Shown: in pieces, positions 1 to 7,854 of the stretch
How positions within the stretch are numbered: position 1 is the stretch's first letter
Layout: every line of letters begins with the position of its first letter
NCBI GenBank assembly: GCA_963700195.1
Contig: CAVOWQ010000020.1
Location: 4,383-68,382, forward strand
DNA: 64,000 bases
Source: AP-15 sp963700195
Lineage (GTDB): Bacteria; Pseudomonadota; Alphaproteobacteria; ATCC43930; CGMCC-115725
Reading direction: 5' to 3'
Notes under the pieces: model-generated
What the model was told of the DNA's origin: nothing
Seen by the model: the letters and a program-made list of their open reading frames with translations, nothing else
Database searches by the model: none
Made by a program: the position numbers and the translations under genes

Positions 1-912
1 GATTGGCTTCCTCCTCTCACCAATGGCGGGCGTGCATTTGTCGCGATCGGCGCCGCCGAGCTCTTCTGGATCGTTACCGCATGGCCCGATGGTGCTAACA
101 GCATTACCTTCGCCGCCATTAGTGTCATCCTATTCGCGCCGCGAGCCGACCAAGCTTACACCACCGCGATCGGCTTTATGATCGGCAGCATCTTGACTGT
201 GGCCATTGCCGCAACCTTGAAATTCGCGGCGCTGCCGAACGTAGAGACCTTTGCTGGTTTCAGCTTGATTATTGGTGTCGTACTGGTGCCGGTGGGTGCT
301 TTTCTTGCCTTGCAGTGGCAACCGGCCATGTTCACCGGAATTGTGACACCCTTTATCCCGCTTCTCGCGCCCACCAACCCGATGAGCTACGACACACAGC
401 AATTCTATAACTCGGCGTTGGCGATCGTTGCCGGGGTGGGCGCCGGCGCATTGTCGTTTCGCCTGTTGCCGCCGCTATCGCCCGCGTTTCGCACGCGCCG
501 ATTGCTCGCGCTGACGTTGCGCGATCTGCACCGTCTTGCAACGGGTCCTATCCCGCGGACGCCCGACGATTGGGAGAGCCGCATGTATGGCCGGTTCGCG
601 GCGCTGCCGGATCAGGCGCAACCGTTGCAGCGGTCGCAGCTGATGGCGGCGTTCTCCGTGGGTAGCAAGATTATCCAGCTTCGCCATACCGCCTTCAGGC
701 TCGAACTGGATACCGCGCTCGATAGTGCACTCGAAGCCCTCGCGAAAGGCCAAAGTGCGATCGCGGTCGAGCGGCTTGCCTCGCTCGACCAGGTGCTCGC
801 CGCACGTCAGGACGCGAACCCGGCAGCTCTTCGGGCGCGCGGCCTCATCCTTGCAATCTCCGATGCGCTTACCCAACATGCCGCTTGCTTCGACGCGGGA
901 GCGGCCGGGTGA
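1..912 (+). CDS. FUSC-family efflux membrane protein, C-terminal part
   Basis: The frame is open from the first base, so the N-terminus lies outside the window. FUSC/AaeB-type proteins are inner-membrane components of efflux systems for aromatic acids or drugs. The visible part begins in a hydrophobic segment, has several membrane helices up to about residue 155 of this fragment (segments near bases 180-300 and 410-470), then a soluble helical C-terminal domain. The stop overlaps the GTG start of the DUF1656 gene (GTGA at 909-912), and a HlyD adaptor follows. That trio is the makeup of AaeXAB-like pumps, although here the FUSC gene comes first. The exported substrate cannot be read from sequence. 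Confidence 0.85.
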   Translation, partial: DWLPPLTNGGRAFVAIGAAELFWIVTAWPDGANSITFAAISVILFAPRADQAYTTAIGFMIGSILTVAIAATLKFAALPNVETFAGFSLIIGVVLVPVGAFLALQWQPAMFTGIVTPFIPLLAPTNPMSYDTQQFYNSALAIVAGVGAGALSFRLLPPLSPAFRTRRLLALTLRDLHRLATGPIPRTPDDWESRMYGRFAALPDQAQPLQRSQLMAAFSVGSKIIQLRHTAFRLELDTALDSALEALAKGQSAIAVERLASLDQVLAARQDANPAALRARGLILAISDALTQHAACFDAGAAG

Positions 913-1115
913 GGTTCACCGAGATCAACCTGTTTGGCGTCTACGTCGCGCCGATGTCGTTGATGATGGTCGCTGCCTGGGCAGTCACGATCGGGCTGCG
1001 GCGGTTCGCTGCCCGTTTCGGCTTGGTGCAGCACGTCTGGCACCCGGCTCTTTTCACGTTCGCTGTCTACATGATCGTGCTGTCGTCGATGGTGCTGCTC
1101 GTCGCGGCGCGCTGA
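909..1115 (+). CDS. DUF1656 (AaeX-like) small membrane protein
   Basis: This 68-residue protein has two hydrophobic segments and starts with the typical DUF1656 sequence RFTEINLFGVYVAPM. I chose the GTG at 909, which overlaps the upstream stop codon. An earlier ATG at 885 in the same frame would add eight residues and lie wholly inside the FUSC gene. DUF1656 proteins occur between the FUSC and HlyD parts of AaeXAB-like efflux systems. Their exact job is not established, but the context supports a role in that inner-membrane complex. Confidence 0.8.
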   Translation: MRFTEINLFGVYVAPMSLMMVAAWAVTIGLRRFAARFGLVQHVWHPALFTFAVYMIVLSSMVLLVAAR

Positions 1116-1123
1116 GTTCGGCG

Positions 1124-2098
1124 ATGTCCGATGTCAAAACCAAATCGAAGCGTGAAGCGGCAGAAGGCAGTCCCGCAGCCGTCCGTTCTGTCGAACCGCC
1201 CGCTCGCGACATACCCCGGAGACGCCTGCGAATTTTTCCGCTGCTGATCACCTTGGCCACAATGGCGGTCGCAGCTGCGCTCGGGTGGGCGATGTGGGAC
1301 GTCTATATGGGGGCGCCGTGGACACGCGACGGCACGGTGCGCGCCTATGTCGTGACGATGGCACCGCAAGTCGCCGGCCAGATCGTCGAGCTGCCGGTCG
1401 CCGACAACCAGTTCGTGCACAAGGGCGACCTGCTGATGGTCATCGACCCGACCAACTTCAAGATCGCCGTCAGCCTCGCCGAGGCCGCAGTGCAACAGGC
1501 GCAGGTCACTGCGCAGAACGCCGAGAGAGAGGCTAAGCGCCGGCAGGAACTGACCACGCTCGCGGTCACGGTCGAAGAAAAACAGACCTTTGCGAGCACT
1601 GCGGTCGCTGCACAGGCCCAGTATCAGCAGGCCGTCGCTAATCTAGACCAAGCCCGCGTGAACCTCGAACGCACCGAGATTCGCTCGCCGGTCAATGGCT
1701 ATGTGACCAATCTATTGGCCCAGCTCGGCGACTACGCCAATGTCGGGCAGAACGAAATCTCCCTGGTCGATGCCGACTCGTTCTGGGTCGACGGCTATTT
1801 CGAGGAGACCAATCTCGAGCCGATCCAGGTCGGCGACCCGGCCAGCATCAAGCTGATGGGCTACAGCCAGATCGTTCGCGGCCATGTCGGGAGCATCGCC
1901 CGCGCCATCAACGTCCCAAACGCGCAACCCAACGGGCAAGGCCTCGCCAACGTCAACCCGATCTTCACCTGGGTGCGCCTCGCGCAGCGCATCCCGGTGC
2001 GCATCCACATCGATGAGGTGCCGGAGGGTGTGGTCCTGGCGGCCGGGATGACGGCGACCGTGCAGATCGATCCGCAGCCTAGGCAGCCGGCCAAGTGA
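1124..2098 (+). CDS. HlyD-family membrane fusion protein
   Basis: This 324-residue periplasmic adaptor links an inner-membrane pump to the outer membrane. A charged cytoplasmic leader (about 40 residues) is followed by one membrane helix (about 45-65), a lipoyl/barrel half-motif (VTMAPQVAGQIVELPVADNQ), a helical hairpin rich in Ala and Gln (about 125-190), the second lipoyl half (TEIRSPVNGYV) and a beta-barrel. The ATG at 1124 was chosen because it lies just after the DUF1656 gene; the open frame continues much further upstream but there it only shadows the FUSC gene. It closes the FUSC-DUF1656-HlyD operon. EmrA/AaeA-like is the best description. Confidence 0.88.
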   Translation: MSDVKTKSKREAAEGSPAAVRSVEPPARDIPRRRLRIFPLLITLATMAVAAALGWAMWDVYMGAPWTRDGTVRAYVVTMAPQVAGQIVELPVADNQFVHKGDLLMVIDPTNFKIAVSLAEAAVQQAQVTAQNAEREAKRRQELTTLAVTVEEKQTFASTAVAAQAQYQQAVANLDQARVNLERTEIRSPVNGYVTNLLAQLGDYANVGQNEISLVDADSFWVDGYFEETNLEPIQVGDPASIKLMGYSQIVRGHVGSIARAINVPNAQPNGQGLANVNPIFTWVRLAQRIPVRIHIDEVPEGVVLAAGMTATVQIDPQPRQPAK

Positions 2099-2263
2099 AC
2101 CGCGACCCTCTATCTCACGCAGATCATAGCCTGAGCTGGATGTGGCCCGGTCTGTCGTCGCATAGCGCGCGAGGGCGGCGGACGCTTGCGTGCCCTCGGC
2201 CAATTCCCTGAGGCCGAGCAACCTCCGCGCGCTTGGTCCGCAGCCCTCGTGCACAGCATAACC

Positions 2264-2383
2264 AGACCAGTGATCGTCGTGGTGATGGGAGTCTCCGGAT
2301 CGGGCAAAACCACCGCCGCAGCCCTGTTGGCGGGCGCGCTGGTCCTATGCATTGCTGCAAATCCCGACCGGCACGACCCTTGA
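2264..2383 (+). pseudogene. gluconokinase N-terminal remnant
   Basis: A short stretch reads VIVVVMGVSGSGKTTAAALL, which is the N-terminal beta strand and P-loop (GxSGSGKTT) typical of GntK-type gluconate kinases. The frame then leaves the family pattern and stops at 2383. No aspartate-containing or lid motif follows in any frame before the next gene. I read it as a truncated relic. The rest of 2099-2424 holds nothing I recognise. A generic P-loop kinase origin is possible, but the spacing from the strand to the loop fits GntK best. Confidence 0.5.
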
Positions 2384-2424
2384 TCGCTTCGGCGCTGCAT
2401 CGGGAGTGAGGACCCACCGAGCCC

Positions 2425-2454
2425 TTGAAATGTTACGATCGTAACATCTTATAT
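2425..2454 (+). promoter_or_regulatory. Promoter with 18-bp perfect palindrome in the spacer
   Basis: A -35-like TTGAAA lies at 2425-2430 and a -10-like TTATAT at 2449-2454. The interval is occupied by ATGTTACGATCGTAACAT (2430-2447), a perfect 18-bp palindrome. A repressor dimer bound there would block RNA polymerase. The symmetry and length suit a TetR- or MarR-type operator, and the nearby ChrB-like protein is another candidate. The expected transcription start falls close to the GTG at 2460, so the message may be leaderless. The palindrome is seen directly; the promoter assignment and the binding protein are inferred. Confidence 0.55.
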
Positions 2455-2459
2455 GAGCG

Positions 2460-3002
2460 GTGGGCACGTTTAGATGGCTACTACTGACCTATAAAGTGCC
2501 GGCGGAACCGGCATCGAAGCGCGTCGCGCTGTGGCGGCGGCTGAAGGGTATGGGCGCGGTTTATCTGCAGAATGGCGTATGTCTGCTGCCCAAAACCGAT
2601 GACCACGCGCGGCGGTTGAAGATGCTGGAGAACGATATCGTCGAGATGGGCGGGGACGCCGTGATCCTGGAAACGGTCGCCCTCGATCGAGGGCAGGAGG
2701 AAAAGGTCGTCGCCCGCTTCAAAGCCGACCGGGACGATGCCTATCGAGAATTCATCGACAAATGCGATGATTTCGAAAGCGAAATCGCCAAGGAAACGGC
2801 CGCTCAGCACTTCACTTACAACGAGCTCGAAGAGAACGATGTCGAGCTGAAGAAGCTGCAGGGGTGGCTCGAAAAGATAAAAAAGCTCGATTTTTATGGT
2901 GGCGGGCTCGCTGCTGAAGCCACGGGACGGCTGAAGGGCTGCGAAAGTCTGCTCGATACTTACGCACACCGGGTCTTCGAGGCGCATGACGAGAACCGCT
3001 GA
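2460..3002 (+). CDS. ChrB N-terminal-domain protein
   Basis: This 180-residue protein matches the ChrB N-terminal family, known from chromate resistance loci, where ChrB acts as a chromate-sensing regulator of ChrA. Recognisable parts are the opening WLLLTYKVPAEPASKRVALW, the GAVYLQNGVCLLP strand, and a charged helical C-terminal half (about residues 75-165). The usual ChrB C-terminal domain is absent and no chrA is present. I chose the GTG at 2460; the nearby ATG at 2453 is out of frame. It is followed at 10 bp by a membrane protein with an SD (GAGGTGGGG) overlapping this stop codon, so the two are co-transcribed. A metal or oxyanion response is inferred. Confidence 0.75.
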   Translation: MGTFRWLLLTYKVPAEPASKRVALWRRLKGMGAVYLQNGVCLLPKTDDHARRLKMLENDIVEMGGDAVILETVALDRGQEEKVVARFKADRDDAYREFIDKCDDFESEIAKETAAQHFTYNELEENDVELKKLQGWLEKIKKLDFYGGGLAAEATGRLKGCESLLDTYAHRVFEAHDENR

Positions 3003-3011
3003 GGTGGGGAC

Positions 3012-3758
3012 ATGATGACTTGGTCCACCGCAGTACCCGCTATAAGCGCCGCCTTCCTCGCCTCGCTCGTCGAGGTGGTGGAGGCCTTCACCATTGTGCT
3101 CGCCGTCGCGACCTTGCGCGGCTGGCGGCCCGCGGCACTGGGTACTGCCGCCGGGCTTATTGTGCTGGCGGGCATCGTCCTGTTGCTCGGCCCGCTTCTC
3201 GACAGCATCCCGATTTCTTCGCTGCAGCTCGCGATCGGGATCATGCTGCTGCTCTTCGGCATGGGCTGGCTCAGGAAGGCTTCGTTGCGGGCGGCCGGTG
3301 TCATCCCGTTGCATGACGAGGAGGCCATCTTCGCGGCCGAAGCTGCCGAGCTGAGCGAAACAGCGCGCAGACGCCAGCGAAACCTCGGCTGGGCGGCCGG
3401 CGTAACCGCGCTCAAAGCGGTCCTGCTCGAAGGGCTCGAAGTCGTCTTTATCGTGATCGCGGTGGGAGCCGGGCGCGGGCTGCTGGTACCCGCCGGCCTC
3501 GGTGCGCTCGCCGCCTGCGCCGCGGTTCTCGCCGTTGGAGCAAGTATCCATCGGCCGCTGTCGCGAGTGCCGGAGAACACTCTTAAATTCGGCGTTGGCG
3601 TCATGCTGTCGGCCTTTGGCGTATTCTGGACAGGCGAAGGGCTCGGCATCGCCTGGCCCGGAGAGGATTTGGCGCTGCTGTTGTTCGCCGCCCTATTCCT
3701 GGGTGCGGGCCTCCTTGCCTCTACCTTCGCCCGTAAACTCTCCGTGGAGTTCGCCTAA
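3012..3758 (+). CDS. COG4280-type membrane protein, possible metal transporter
   Basis: This 248-residue integral membrane protein has about six to seven helices in two halves. Each half carries a similar acidic motif: EVVEAFTIV near residue 22 and LEGLEVVFIV near residue 142. The spacing recalls the twin REGLE-type motifs of FTR1 iron permeases and the paired motifs of GDT1-like cation transporters. The charged linker at about 100-125 lies between the halves. Translation is likely coupled to the ChrB-like gene (strong SD, 9-bp gap), and the stop overlaps the next ATG (TAATG). The family is poorly characterised; a cation transport role under ChrB-like control is inference. Confidence 0.7.
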   Translation: MMTWSTAVPAISAAFLASLVEVVEAFTIVLAVATLRGWRPAALGTAAGLIVLAGIVLLLGPLLDSIPISSLQLAIGIMLLLFGMGWLRKASLRAAGVIPLHDEEAIFAAEAAELSETARRRQRNLGWAAGVTALKAVLLEGLEVVFIVIAVGAGRGLLVPAGLGALAACAAVLAVGASIHRPLSRVPENTLKFGVGVMLSAFGVFWTGEGLGIAWPGEDLALLLFAALFLGAGLLASTFARKLSVEFA

Positions 3759-3973
3759 TGACGATACTCAAAGAGCTCGCCATCGAATTGATCGGCATGT
3801 TTGTTGCCGAGAAGAGGCTGGCGATAGCGGTGCTCGCGATCGTCGGCGTGGCCGGATCATTGGTCGATTTTGCCGGTCTCAGTCCGCTGGTCGGCGGCGC
3901 CGCGCTGCTTTTCGGGTGTCTGATCCTGTTGATCGAGAGCGTTTGCCGCGCCGCCAGGAGAAGCGCTTCTTAA
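3758..3973 (+). CDS. small membrane protein, unknown
   Basis: This 71-residue protein starts in the TAATG overlap with the COG4280 gene. An amphipathic N-terminus (ILKELAIELIGMFVAEKRLA) is followed by two hydrophobic segments (about 23-40 and 43-62) and a short basic tail. I recognise no family. The tight overlap argues that it is the third member of the chrB-like operon, perhaps an accessory subunit of the transporter. Its small size leaves room for doubt. Confidence 0.6.
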   Translation: MTILKELAIELIGMFVAEKRLAIAVLAIVGVAGSLVDFAGLSPLVGGAALLFGCLILLIESVCRAARRSAS

Positions 3974-4012
3974 CCACCTGTTCCAAAGCCGAAAATCGCG
4001 CATTCTCGGAGC

Positions 4013-4186
4013 CCGTACACGGCGGCGGGGCGGGCCGCGCTCGATGCCGCCATCACCACGAAGGCGCAGATCATCAGGTATATCGACGATTTCATGCTGC
4101 TGATGATCTTGACGCTTGTCGCGCTCCCGCTGGTTTTGTTCTTCCGCAAGCCGCCGCCCGGTGCCGGCTCCCGAGCCGGCAGTGCC
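4013..4186 (+). pseudogene. C-terminal remnant of an EmrB-type (DHA2) MFS transporter
   Basis: In one frame the DNA encodes AALDAAITTKAQIIRYIDD followed by a last membrane helix and the tail VLFFRKPP. This is the usual C-terminal end of EmrB/QacA-type multidrug transporters (last periplasmic loop, helix 14, basic tail). Nothing matching the rest of the protein lies upstream, where the chrB-like operon ends at 3973, and the frame runs on without a stop into the next gene. It is a deletion remnant. Confidence 0.55.
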
Positions 4187-4262
4187 GGCGCATTGACCCT
4201 GTTCCCGGCAGAGGCTATGCCCGTGATTCGAGCCGTGCTCACCGACTGCCGAGGATCTGACT

Positions 4263-4760
4263 ATGCCCTTCGCTCGCGTCATCTTTTCTCTGGCGCTTCC
4301 GATTGCGGTCGCAGCCGTACCGGCGGCGGCGCAGGAGGTCATTACCGAGAAAGCGCTGTCGCTCGACCTGGCGCATGCCATCGCCCAAGGGGCTCTGGAG
4401 AAATGCCGGGCCGACGGCAATCACGTCACTGTGACGGTTGTCGATCGCGACGGCCTGGTTGTGGTGGTCCTGCGCGATGACGGATCGAGCCCGCACACAC
4501 TCGTCACCAGCCGCCGCAAGGCCTTCACTTCGGTCACCTTCAAGCAGCCTTCGGCCGTCTGGGCCAAACGTGTTCTGAGCGAGCCGGCAGTGGCGGGTCT
4601 CAAGGATACCGAGGGGACGATCGCCTTGGGTGGCGGGGTGCCGATCAAGGCGGGCACCGAGGTGATCGGCGCGATCGGGGTCAGCGGCAGTCCCGGCGGC
4701 GAGAAGGATGAGGCCTGCGCCAATGCCGGTATCCAGAAGTTCGCCGACAAGCTGAAGTAG
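4263..4760 (+). CDS. GlcG/HbpS-family secreted protein
   Basis: This 165-residue protein has a signal peptide (cleavage after the AAAQ region, about residue 23) and one GlcG/HbpS domain: long helix LDLAHAIAQGALEKC, strand VTVTVVDRDGLVVVVLRDDG, helix TSRRKAFTSVTF, and the glycine-rich ALGGGVPI and VIGAIGVSGSPGGEKDE motifs. Family members bind heme or small ligands outside the membrane or are linked to glycolate use. It stands 13 bp before a threonine aldolase gene on the same strand. The ligand cannot be read from sequence. Confidence 0.82.
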   Translation: MPFARVIFSLALPIAVAAVPAAAQEVITEKALSLDLAHAIAQGALEKCRADGNHVTVTVVDRDGLVVVVLRDDGSSPHTLVTSRRKAFTSVTFKQPSAVWAKRVLSEPAVAGLKDTEGTIALGGGVPIKAGTEVIGAIGVSGSPGGEKDEACANAGIQKFADKLK

Positions 4761-4773
4761 ATCTCGCCCGCTC

Positions 4774-5811
4774 ATGGCACGCATCGATCTTCGCTCCGAC
4801 ACCGTGACCTCCCCATCGCCTGCCATGCGCCAGGCGATGGCTGAGGCTCCGGTCGGCGACGACCAGTATGGCGAGGACCCGTCGGTCAACCGGCTGCAGG
4901 AGCGGATTGCCGAATTGCTCGGCAAGGAGGCTGCCCTCTTTGTGCCGAGCGGCACAATGGCGAACCAGATCGGCCTGAAGATGCTGACGCGGCCGGGCGA
5001 TGACGTCGTGGTCGGAGAGGAAGCGCATATCGTCTGGCACGAATCCGGCGCCGCCGCGGCAAACTCCGGCGTTCAATTCACCGTCATCGGTCGGGGTGGG
5101 CTGTTCAGCGCCGGCGATCTGCGCGCCGCCTACAAACCCCCGGGCCATATCGTCTTCCCGCCTACGACTTTGGTGGCGATCGAGAATACCCATAATCGTG
5201 GCGGCGGCGTCGTATTCCCACAGTCCGAGGCAGTCGCGATCTGCCAGACGGCGCGAGAACTCGGGCTGGCCAGCTATCTCGACGGCGCGCGGCTGTTCAA
5301 TACGGCGGCCGCAACCGGCCGGACCCTGGCCGAGCTCGCGGCGCCCTTCGACGTGGTCTCGGTCGCGCTGTCGAAGGGTCTCGGCTGCCCGGTCGGGAGC
5401 CTAATCGCCGGCCGCCAGGACGACGTCGCCCGCGCGCGGCGGGCGCGGCGCATGTTCGGCGGCGCGATGCGCCAATCCGGCATCCTCGCCGCCGCCGGCC
5501 TCTACGCGATCGACCACAATATCGAGCGGCTCGTAGAGGATCATACCAATGCGAGGTTCCTGGGGGAGCGTTTGGCGGGTTTGCGCGGTGTCTACCTGGA
5601 TCTTGCGACGGTCCAGAGCAACATTGTCATCTTTCGGATGGAAGAAGGGGCGCCGGACGCCGCCACCTTCGTCGCTCGCGCGCAGGAGACGGGGGTACTC
5701 ATATCGGCTTTTGGCGAGCGCACCGTGCGCGCCGTCACCCATCTCGATGTGAGCCGCGAACAATGCCGCCGAGCCGCCGATCTGCTGGCCCAGGTCATCG
5801 AGCGCTGCTGA
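4774..5811 (+). CDS. ltaE: low-specificity L-threonine aldolase
   Basis: This 345-residue PLP enzyme cleaves L-threonine or L-allo-threonine to glycine and acetaldehyde. It starts with the family signature IDLRSDTVTSPSPAMRQAMA, then GDDQYGEDPSVNRLQ, the aspartate-containing YLDGARLFN (about residue 168) and the PLP-lysine segment VSVALSKGLGCPVGS (about 195-209). The length is normal. Its 3' end overlaps the convergent MaoC gene by 17 bp. Confidence 0.93.
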   Translation: MARIDLRSDTVTSPSPAMRQAMAEAPVGDDQYGEDPSVNRLQERIAELLGKEAALFVPSGTMANQIGLKMLTRPGDDVVVGEEAHIVWHESGAAAANSGVQFTVIGRGGLFSAGDLRAAYKPPGHIVFPPTTLVAIENTHNRGGGVVFPQSEAVAICQTARELGLASYLDGARLFNTAAATGRTLAELAAPFDVVSVALSKGLGCPVGSLIAGRQDDVARARRARRMFGGAMRQSGILAAAGLYAIDHNIERLVEDHTNARFLGERLAGLRGVYLDLATVQSNIVIFRMEEGAPDAATFVARAQETGVLISAFGERTVRAVTHLDVSREQCRRAADLLAQVIERC

Positions 5812-6343
5812 CCTCGCTGCGGCGCTTGCGCAGCAATATTTTCTGCTCGCCGGAAAGCACGAGCTCGCCCCGCTGGTTGTGCACTGTGGCTGCGAGGGTG
5901 ACGACACCGGTCGTGCGTTGCGGCGTCAGCGCCGCAATTTCGATCATCGGGTAAAGCGTGTCCCCGGGATAGACCGGCTTCAGGAACTTCGACGATTGCT
6001 CGGTGAAAGCGATCAGCGCGTCGCCGACGGCAAGCGCAAAATTGCTGGCCCCCGCAGCGGTGAAGCACAGGATCTGGAAGCCGTGCGCCAGCAACCCCGG
6101 ATGGCCGCGCTCGCGGCAATATTCGACATCGTAATGGATCGGGTGATTGTCGCCCGAGAGCGTCTGGAAGGCGGCGAAATGCGCCTCGTTCATCGTCCGG
6201 CTCGGGATGTAGAAGCGCTCGCCGACCGCCAGATCCTCGAAATAGCGCCGTTCGGGAAAGTGGTGCTGACGCGGGTTGAAACTCTCGGTCACGATGTCCT
6301 CGGTTATGTCGCCTTTGGGATGAGCAGGATTTTCTCGGCGCAA
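5795..6343 (-). CDS. MaoC-family dehydratase
   Basis: This 182-residue single hot-dog-fold protein carries the hydratase signature SGDNHPIHYDVEYCRERGHP, with the catalytic Asp and His, followed by LLAHGFQILCFT. Such enzymes hydrate enoyl-CoA or related thioesters. The next upstream frame is the tail of a CoA transferase whose coding region overlaps this start, so the two were once an operon for acyl-CoA metabolism. The first 35 residues are poorly conserved and the start may lie further in. The substrate is unknown. Confidence 0.85.
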   Translation of the reverse strand: MRRENPAHPKGDITEDIVTESFNPRQHHFPERRYFEDLAVGERFYIPSRTMNEAHFAAFQTLSGDNHPIHYDVEYCRERGHPGLLAHGFQILCFTAAGASNFALAVGDALIAFTEQSSKFLKPVYPGDTLYPMIEIAALTPQRTTGVVTLAATVHNQRGELVLSGEQKILLRKRRSEVSSAR

Positions 6344-6567
6344 AGGCTCGCGATCGTCGCAGGGTCGATGCCGATTTCGGCGAGAATGGCGGCTCCGTGC
6401 TCGCCGATGCGCGGGGCGGGCGGCAACGCGGCATTGACCCCAAGCGGGATACCTGGTGTTCGCGGTGTCGGGAATTGCCCCATCTCCGGCTGCTCGACAC
6501 AGGCGGCTCCGCTAGTCGCGACGACGTGCGGGTCGGCGGCGCCTTGGGTATTCATTTCCGATCTCAT
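6304..6567 (-). pseudogene. C-terminal remnant of a CaiB/BaiF CoA transferase
   Basis: The 87-residue frame ends with PRIGEHGAAILAEIGIDPAT, which is the closing part of class III CoA transferases (usual length about 400). No catalytic-aspartate region or N-terminal half is present upstream, where a different gene begins on the other strand at 6604. The deletion has removed about four fifths of the protein, but the overlap with the MaoC start is kept. Confidence 0.65.
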
Positions 6568-6603
6568 TTCGCGCTCACCGACCTTGTTATACTATCAGCC
6601 CCG

Positions 6604-6861
6604 ATGAAACACGCTGGCGCCGCCGCGTTCGCGGCTTTGAGCGATTTGCTGGAGAGGCTGAGAAGCCGGACCGCTCTCATCGAGCGGCGGCCGGGGATAT
6701 TCTATGTCAGCGGCCAGGCATTTCTGCATTTCCATGAGGACCCCGCCGGCCTTTTTGCCGATCTGCGGCTCGGCAGCGACTGGCAGCGCTTCCCGGTGAA
6801 CACCCCCGACGAACGCGCCGGGCTTCTTGCCGTCATCGACCGGACCCAATTCCGCCGATGA
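6604..6861 (+). CDS. conserved small protein, luciferase-domain-like (DUF5519-type)
   Basis: This 85-residue protein reads ALIERRPGIFYVSGQAFLHF followed by HEDPAGLFADLRL and a closing segment with ERAGLLAVID. I recall similar small alphaproteobacterial proteins of the DUF5519 type, but the match is from memory and weak. I chose ATG 6604. A -10-like TATACT at 6588-6593 lies only 10 bp upstream, which would give a leaderless or nearly leaderless message. It points away from the CoA-transferase remnant. Confidence 0.6.
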   Translation: MKHAGAAAFAALSDLLERLRSRTALIERRPGIFYVSGQAFLHFHEDPAGLFADLRLGSDWQRFPVNTPDERAGLLAVIDRTQFRR

Positions 6862-6900
6862 CGCACGGGGCGGCGCGCTCGTCTCTGTTAAGTGAGGCTG

Positions 6901-7779
6901 TTATGGCTGCTCCGGAAGCGGTATGAACTCCGCATCGCCCGGCACCATCGCGAACCGACCTTTTTTCCAATCTGCTTTCGCCTGTTCGATACGCTGGGCG
7001 GAGCTCGAGACGAAATTCCACCAAAGGTGACGTGGCCCGTCGAGCGGCTCGCCGCCGAGCAGGAGAAGCCGAGCCGGCTCAATTGCGCTCACTGTGACGA
7101 CGCCGCCTTGCTGAAATACCAGCATCCGGCCAGCGTCGAAGACGTCGCCGGCGATCTCGATGCGGCCTTCGGCGATGTAGATCGCCCGCTCCTTATATCC
7201 GCTCGGAACCTCGAGCCGGACGCCGGCGGTGAGCGCCGCGTCGGCGTACAGCGTGTCCGAGAAAACGGCGAGCGGCGAGCGTGCGCCGTAGAGCTCGCCG
7301 GCGATCACGCGGACGCGTTTGCCTTCGCCATCGAGCACCGGCAGCTCATTCTCGGCGTGATGCACGAAAGCGGGCTCGACCTCTTCGCGGTTCCTCGGCA
7401 GGCCGACCCAAGTCTGGATGCCGAACAGCCGCGTGCCGCCGGCCCGCAGCTCTGGCGGGGTGCGCTCGGAATGCACGATGCCGCGCCCCGCGGTCATCCA
7501 ATTGACCTCGCCCGGGCGGATCGGCTGGACCGTTCCCACACTGTCGCGATGGAGGATCTCACCATCGAAGAGGTAGGTCACGGTGGCGAGGCCGATATGC
7601 GGATGCGGGCGAACGTCGAGACCCGTTCCGGCCTGCAAGGCGGTCGGGCCCATCTGGTCGAAGAACACGAACGGGCCGACTGTGCGGCGCTGCGGCGAGG
7701 GAAGGACGCGGCGAACCACGAACCCGTCGCCAAGATCGCGGGTTCGTGGCACGATGACCGCCTCAAATGTTGAGCTCAC
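6901..7779 (-). CDS. pirin-family protein
   Basis: This 292-residue bicupin has the pirin N-terminal motif RPHPHIGLATVTYLFDGEIL, with the metal-binding His-x-His and a Glu, followed by HRDSVG, the TAGRGIVHSE strand and a C-terminal cupin (about 170-280). Bacterial pirins bind iron or manganese; some are quercetinases and others are regulators. The length is normal. It is divergent from the VOC dioxygenase gene, and the 75-bp gap must hold both promoters. Confidence 0.9.
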   Translation of the reverse strand: MSSTFEAVIVPRTRDLGDGFVVRRVLPSPQRRTVGPFVFFDQMGPTALQAGTGLDVRPHPHIGLATVTYLFDGEILHRDSVGTVQPIRPGEVNWMTAGRGIVHSERTPPELRAGGTRLFGIQTWVGLPRNREEVEPAFVHHAENELPVLDGEGKRVRVIAGELYGARSPLAVFSDTLYADAALTAGVRLEVPSGYKERAIYIAEGRIEIAGDVFDAGRMLVFQQGGVVTVSAIEPARLLLLGGEPLDGPRHLWWNFVSSSAQRIEQAKADWKKGRFAMVPGDAEFIPLPEQP

Positions 7780-7790
7780 GGTTTACTCCG

Positions 7791-7818
7791 TTGTTCCGGT
7801 CCGACTTCGAAATATTCT
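7791..7818 (+). promoter_or_regulatory. possible promoter of the VOC dioxygenase gene
   Basis: TTGTTC at 7791-7796 and TATTCT at 7813-7818 are 16 bp apart and followed by a good ribosome site (GGGAGG) before the ATG at 7855. The -35 is a weak match, so this is only a candidate. Confidence 0.3.
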
Positions 7819-7854
7819 AAGATGGCCTGACAAGGTCGTTTTTGGGAGGTAGTC

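Noticed and set aside
3012..3758. True FTR1 iron permease
   Set aside because: The acidic motifs are similar but not REGLE, and the length and overall pattern fit COG4280 better.
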